Origin: an uncultured Bacteroidales bacterium
GTDB taxonomy: Bacteria > Bacteroidota > Bacteroidia > Bacteroidales > Paludibacteraceae
Reading direction: 5' to 3'
DNA: 6,363 nucleotides
Assembly (NCBI GenBank): GCA_937911235.1
Contig: CALDPN010000134.1
Coordinates: 1 to 6,363 of the forward strand
The position numbers and the translations under genes are program-made. This document shows, piece after piece, positions 4,947 through 6,363 of this stretch. The first letter of the stretch is position 1. The number at the start of each line of letters is the position of its first letter. The notes beneath the pieces are model-generated. The model made no database searches. It saw nothing but the letters and a program-made list of their open reading frames with translations, and was not told where the DNA came from.

Positions 4947-5291
4947 TTAACCATACCAAATACAACAAGGGGTTTTACCGTCTTTTGAGGTTGCAACGTC
5001 CAGATGAATAAAGTTTCTGTAAACGCCAATACGGTTAATACCGAATTGGAGAGCAGCTTTAATAAGCTGATAGCGGAAAACATTATTAGGGCAATGAACA
5101 TCTACAGCCTTACCAAGACAATGAGCAGAAGAACCGTCACGATTGTAAAGTTTTTCCCATTCTGGAGAACGGAAAGCGGAATTAATCTTTAAACATACGT
5201 GGAAGTTATCTTCAAACTCTTTAAGGAAACGAAGAAGTAAAGAATCCAATCGATCTGGTTGAGAAGACGGAATACATTTAGAAAAATCCAT
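4947..5291 (-). CDS. Peptidase M15-type D,D/L,D-carboxypeptidase-like protein
   Basis: This 114-residue zinc peptidase of the M15 (peptidase_M15_3-like) type is found in many gut Microviridae and predicted to cleave peptidoglycan stem peptides. The start MDFSKCIPSSQP is followed by INSAFRSPEWEKLYNRDGSSAHCLGKAVDV (36-65). This contains the family signature SxHxxGxAxD (S55, H57, G60, A62, D64). The second zinc/catalytic segment is FIHLDV (94-99; H96, D98). It is short, a bare catalytic domain without signal peptide or cell-wall-binding domain, so export would need help or cell breakage. The ATG at 5291 overlaps the end of ORF107 by 14 nt. An upstream in-frame ATG at 5417 would overlap ORF107 by 140 nt and adds residues unrelated to the fold, so 5291 is preferred. 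There is no clear Shine-Dalgarno site. Confidence 0.92.
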   Translation of the reverse strand: MDFSKCIPSSQPDRLDSLLLRFLKEFEDNFHVCLKINSAFRSPEWEKLYNRDGSSAHCLGKAVDVHCPNNVFRYQLIKAALQFGINRIGVYRNFIHLDVATSKDGKTPCCIWYG

Positions 5292-5601
5292 ATTGAAGCA
5301 ATGAATTATCTTGAACGTATGTAGCATAGAGGAAACGGAGTTGCAATGGGTACTCAAAGGAATGAGTACGGAAATACTCAAAGTCATCCCATTTTTGTGT
5401 ATAATGATTGAAAACACGTCGCGGGGTTTTATTAAGAGGACGTGAAATTAAGACACGTTCACCACACATTAAGAGTAAATCTGCAACACCAGTAATGCTA
5501 CTTTCAAGTTGATAAACTAATTTGTAAAATTCAAATTCGGTTTCTAAAGGGAAGTCTGTATGAAAACTTCCCTTAGATAAGCGAGCAAATAAACCTATCA
5601 T
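5278..5601 (-). CDS. ORF107, possible VP5-like nonstructural protein
   Basis: This 107-residue protein starts MIGLFARLSKGSFHTDFPLE and continues with LVYQLESSITGVADLLLMCGERV (about 29-51). The pattern is a short N-terminal strand, a Pro turn, a helix before a Ser-rich turn, then an aliphatic strand with a Gly-Glu turn. It resembles the gokushovirus VP5 (nonstructural/DNA-binding) arrangement that reads roughly PF-(helix)-VND-PEDFxLYxLGEFD. The likeness is weak and rests on memory. The C-terminal half (60-107) is aromatic and basic (FNHYTQKWDDFEYFRTHSFEYP) and unlike VP5, which is usually shorter. The ATG overlaps the ORF52 stop as ATGA, and the 3' end overlaps the peptidase start by 14 nt, so it is firmly embedded in the early operon. 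Confidence 0.75.
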   Translation of the reverse strand: MIGLFARLSKGSFHTDFPLETEFEFYKLVYQLESSITGVADLLLMCGERVLISRPLNKTPRRVFNHYTQKWDDFEYFRTHSFEYPLQLRFLYATYVQDNSLLQYGFF

Positions 5602-5756
5602 TTTTGGATGAAATACATAAATTCTTCTTCATCCTTTGTAACAACTATGTTGTGCGGAATGTTTGATACATTATGTAGATTTAGTGCCAAACCAATAGCT
5701 TCATTCTCTGTTTCTAGAGTTGAAATGTGAGTTGAGTTGAAAGAAATTTTAAACAT
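5598..5756 (-). CDS. ORF52, first small gene of the replication operon
   Basis: This is a 52-residue protein starting MFKISFNSTHISTLETENE and ending EEEFMYFIQK. Its layout is strand, helix (about 15-28, ETENEAIGLALNLH), strand (NIVV, 37-40), then an acidic helix, as in a small alpha/beta protein. No membrane segment or known motif is visible. Its TGA overlaps the ORF107 ATG in an ATGA junction, and it is the first gene after the long AT-rich intergenic region, so it is probably translated first from the early promoter. Function unknown; the position fits an early regulator or host-interaction protein. The coupling and clean ATG with a T/A-rich leader (AATATT) support a real gene. Confidence 0.72.
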   Translation of the reverse strand: MFKISFNSTHISTLETENEAIGLALNLHNVSNIPHNIVVTKDEEEFMYFIQK

Positions 5757-5821
5757 AATATTAAATTTGTTAAAAGATTAAACAATTAAGTTATACAATT
5801 TATAGTGTGTTATTAAGTTGA

Positions 5822-5846
5822 TTTACAAATAATTCACATTTGTAAA
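5822..5846. repeat. Perfect 9-bp inverted repeat in the main intergenic region
   Basis: TTTACAAAT (5822-5830) and ATTTGTAAA (5838-5846) are perfect reverse complements around a 7-nt loop (AATTCAC). The palindrome CAAATTTG follows immediately at 5847-5854. It lies about 65 nt upstream of the ORF52 ATG on the minus strand. An operator for the early promoter or part of the origin is plausible. Confidence 0.7.
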
Positions 5847-5894
5847 CAAATTTGCCAAAAAAAATAAAGTCCATATTCAATACGTCAAAGAACT

Positions 5895-5920
5895 AAAGGC
5901 AGGGCAGGTTCCCTGCCTTT
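5895..5920. terminator. GC-rich 10-bp stem-loop, probable terminator of the late block
   Basis: AAAGGCAGGG (5895-5904) pairs perfectly with CCCTGCCTTT (5911-5920) around a 6-nt loop. It is by far the most GC-rich element in this AT-rich region and lies about 30 nt past the ORF34 stop. On the minus strand the stem ends in CCTTTAGTTCTTT, a broken U-tract suiting an intrinsic terminator of moderate strength. A replication-associated hairpin is the main alternative. Confidence 0.7.
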
Positions 5921-5940
5921 GTTGTATTAACAAAGATATA

Positions 5941-5960
5941 AATAAATAGTTCTATTTATT
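5941..5960. repeat. 9-bp inverted repeat overlapping the ORF34 stop codon
   Basis: AATAAATAG (5941-5949) and CTATTTATT (5952-5960) are perfect reverse complements separated by TT. The repeat includes the ORF34 stop (TAG, 5954-5952). With a 2-nt centre it is more likely a DNA cruciform or protein-binding dyad than an RNA hairpin. Confidence 0.55.
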
Positions 5961-6056
5961 CTCTGTAGCAGGATTATTTTCTTCTTCATCCAAAATTGCA
6001 GTAAGTACAGCGGTAAGAACTGCAACTATAATTTTAATAACTTTTGCGAGTTTCAT
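5952..6056 (-). CDS. ORF34, membrane-type micropeptide
   Basis: This gene encodes 34 residues: a basic N-terminus (MKLAKVIK), a hydrophobic helix (IIVAVLTAVLTAIL, 9-22), then a strongly acidic hydrophilic tail (DEEENNPATENK). The ATG overlaps the ORF50 TGA as ATGA, so expression is coupled. The basic-hydrophobic-acidic order suggests a single membrane helix or an uncleaved signal-like peptide. The Lys-rich start plus VLTAxLTA pattern recalls Bacteroidales micropeptides of the smalltalk type, a resemblance from memory only. It is the last gene before the 5895-5920 hairpin. A holin-like or other membrane-perturbing role in release would fit its place beside the structural genes, but nothing proves it. 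Confidence 0.65.
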   Translation of the reverse strand: MKLAKVIKIIVAVLTAVLTAILDEEENNPATENK

Positions 6057-6205
6057 TTTCTGAATAAATTAATAACTTGCTTAATCAAAGAAACAAAGAG
6101 TTTCAAGATGACTAAGACCATAATAATAATAAATAAATAATAAATTATCGATCTAATAAACATTGTGTGTTCAATAGAATCAATAGCAAAATCTAACCAT
6201 TCCAT
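6053..6205 (-). CDS. ORF50, single-pass membrane protein following VP2
   Basis: This gene encodes 50 residues, starting MEWLDFAIDSIEHTMF. It is dominated by one long hydrophobic helix (about 20-41: IIYYLFIIIMVLVILKLFVSLI) and a basic C-terminus ending NLFRK. The charge distribution (acidic N-terminus, basic C-terminus) predicts an N-out/C-in helix by the positive-inside rule. The ATG lies 2 nt after the VP2 stop, and its TGA overlaps the next ATG, so it belongs to the same transcript as VP2. I recognise no family. A membrane role in lysis or in virion release and entry is a reasonable guess, comparable in size and type to small single-helix lysis proteins such as phiX174 E, without sequence evidence of homology. 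Confidence 0.72.
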   Translation of the reverse strand: MEWLDFAIDSIEHTMFIRSIIYYLFIIIMVLVILKLFVSLIKQVINLFRK

Positions 6206-6207
6206 AT

Positions 6208-6363
6208 TTATTTAAGTTTAAGTTCTTTTTGGTGCTTAAAGTTCTTAAACATTTTAAATATATCAAAGGAATTTTCAATAGTTGAACCAATAACATTACC
6301 TACAATTCCCATAAGCTGGTTAATTGTATCAGTATCTGCCTTATAACCAAAAGTCTTTTCAAA
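6208..6363 (-). CDS. DNA pilot protein VP2, 3' part (continuation of 1-760)
   Basis: This is the C-terminal end of VP2 in the same frame. Base 6363 (equal to base 55) is the first base of codon 236, and the frame ends at TAA 6210-6208. It encodes FEKTFGYKADTDTINQLMG and, after the junction, IVGNVIGSTIENSFDIFKMF, then a basic tail KNFKHQKELKLK. The Gly/Ile-rich stretch (IVGNVIG) may form a second short hydrophobic helix. The 6309-6363 part duplicates 1-55. ORF50 starts 2 nt after this stop. Confidence 0.95.
   Translation of the reverse strand, partial: FEKTFGYKADTDTINQLMGIVGNVIGSTIENSFDIFKMFKNFKHQKELKLK
6309..6363. repeat. Terminal redundancy, right copy
   Basis: This copy is identical to 1-55 and shows that the sequence closes into a circle of 6308 nt. 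Confidence 0.97.

Larger units (their letters stand above)
5757..5951. promoter_or_regulatory. Main intergenic region, AT-rich with three inverted repeats
   Basis: This 195-nt stretch contains no gene. It separates ORF34 (end of the late block) from ORF52 (start of the early operon). It holds inverted repeats at 5822-5846, 5895-5920 and 5941-5960, and a CAAATTTG palindrome at 5847-5854. It also has an exact minus-strand TAnnTTTG box, TATCTTTG, at 5938-5931, for which I see no -33 partner. It is the best place for the early promoter and possibly the replication origin. I cannot identify a nick site. Confidence 0.55.

Noticed and set aside
4947..5417. A longer M15 peptidase starting at 5417
   Set aside because: The extra 42 residues overlap ORF107 by 140 nt, show no signal peptide and do not belong to the M15 fold. 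The ATG at 5291 gives the usual short overlap.
1..6363. CRISPR arrays, tRNA or rRNA genes, insertion sequences
   Set aside because: No regularly spaced repeats, cloverleaf, rRNA-like sequence or transposase reading frame was seen.

Overview
The window is the complete circular genome of a small ssDNA phage of the family Microviridae, written out linearly. The first 55 bases recur exactly at the end (1-55 = 6309-6363), so the unique circle is 6308 nt. Nearly all genes lie on the minus strand of this window, which is therefore the virion (mRNA-like) sense. The hallmark proteins are a gokushovirus-type major capsid protein (VP1), an HUH rolling-circle replication initiator (VP4) and a DNA pilot protein (VP2) whose gene spans the arbitrary linearisation point. 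AT-rich DNA, A-rich leaders without clear Shine-Dalgarno sites and Bacteroidota-like promoter elements (TAnnTTTG) suggest a Bacteroidales-type gut host. This host call is an inference, and I cannot place the subfamily without a tree.

Layout, read in the virion sense (descending coordinates). An AT-rich, hairpin-bearing intergenic region (5757-5951) is followed by a tightly packed early operon: ORF52 -> ORF107 (VP5-like, tentative) -> M15-type peptidase -> ORF91 -> VP4 replication protein -> VP1 capsid protein. Junctions are ATGA or TAATG overlaps, a 14-nt overlap or gaps of 12-14 nt, so translational coupling is likely. As written, VP4 carries a -1 frameshift at a run of four C (GGGG at 4316-4319) directly before its HUH motif. 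One missing base restores a perfect 313-residue protein.

After VP1 comes a strong stem-loop (1679-1706) and a 422-nt stretch with no virion-sense gene. This stretch instead holds a gene of 72 codons on the opposite (+) strand, which is unusual for a family whose genes are normally all on one strand. Its promoter, leader and first codons form an imperfect inverted duplicate of those of the divergently oriented VP3-like gene. Together they make a dyad of roughly 200 nt (1270-1475) centred on a perfect 14-bp palindrome. This module is the most unusual thing in the window.

The late block then runs VP3-like scaffold candidate -> two adjacent hairpins -> ORF44 -> VP2 -> ORF50 -> ORF34. ORF44, ORF50 and ORF34 are small genes set 1 nt, 2 nt or a 4-nt overlap from their neighbours. 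ORF50 and ORF34 encode single-helix membrane-type peptides. VP4 replicates the circle, VP1, VP2 and the VP3-like protein build the particle, and the M15 peptidase may act on host peptidoglycan, possibly helped by the membrane peptides.
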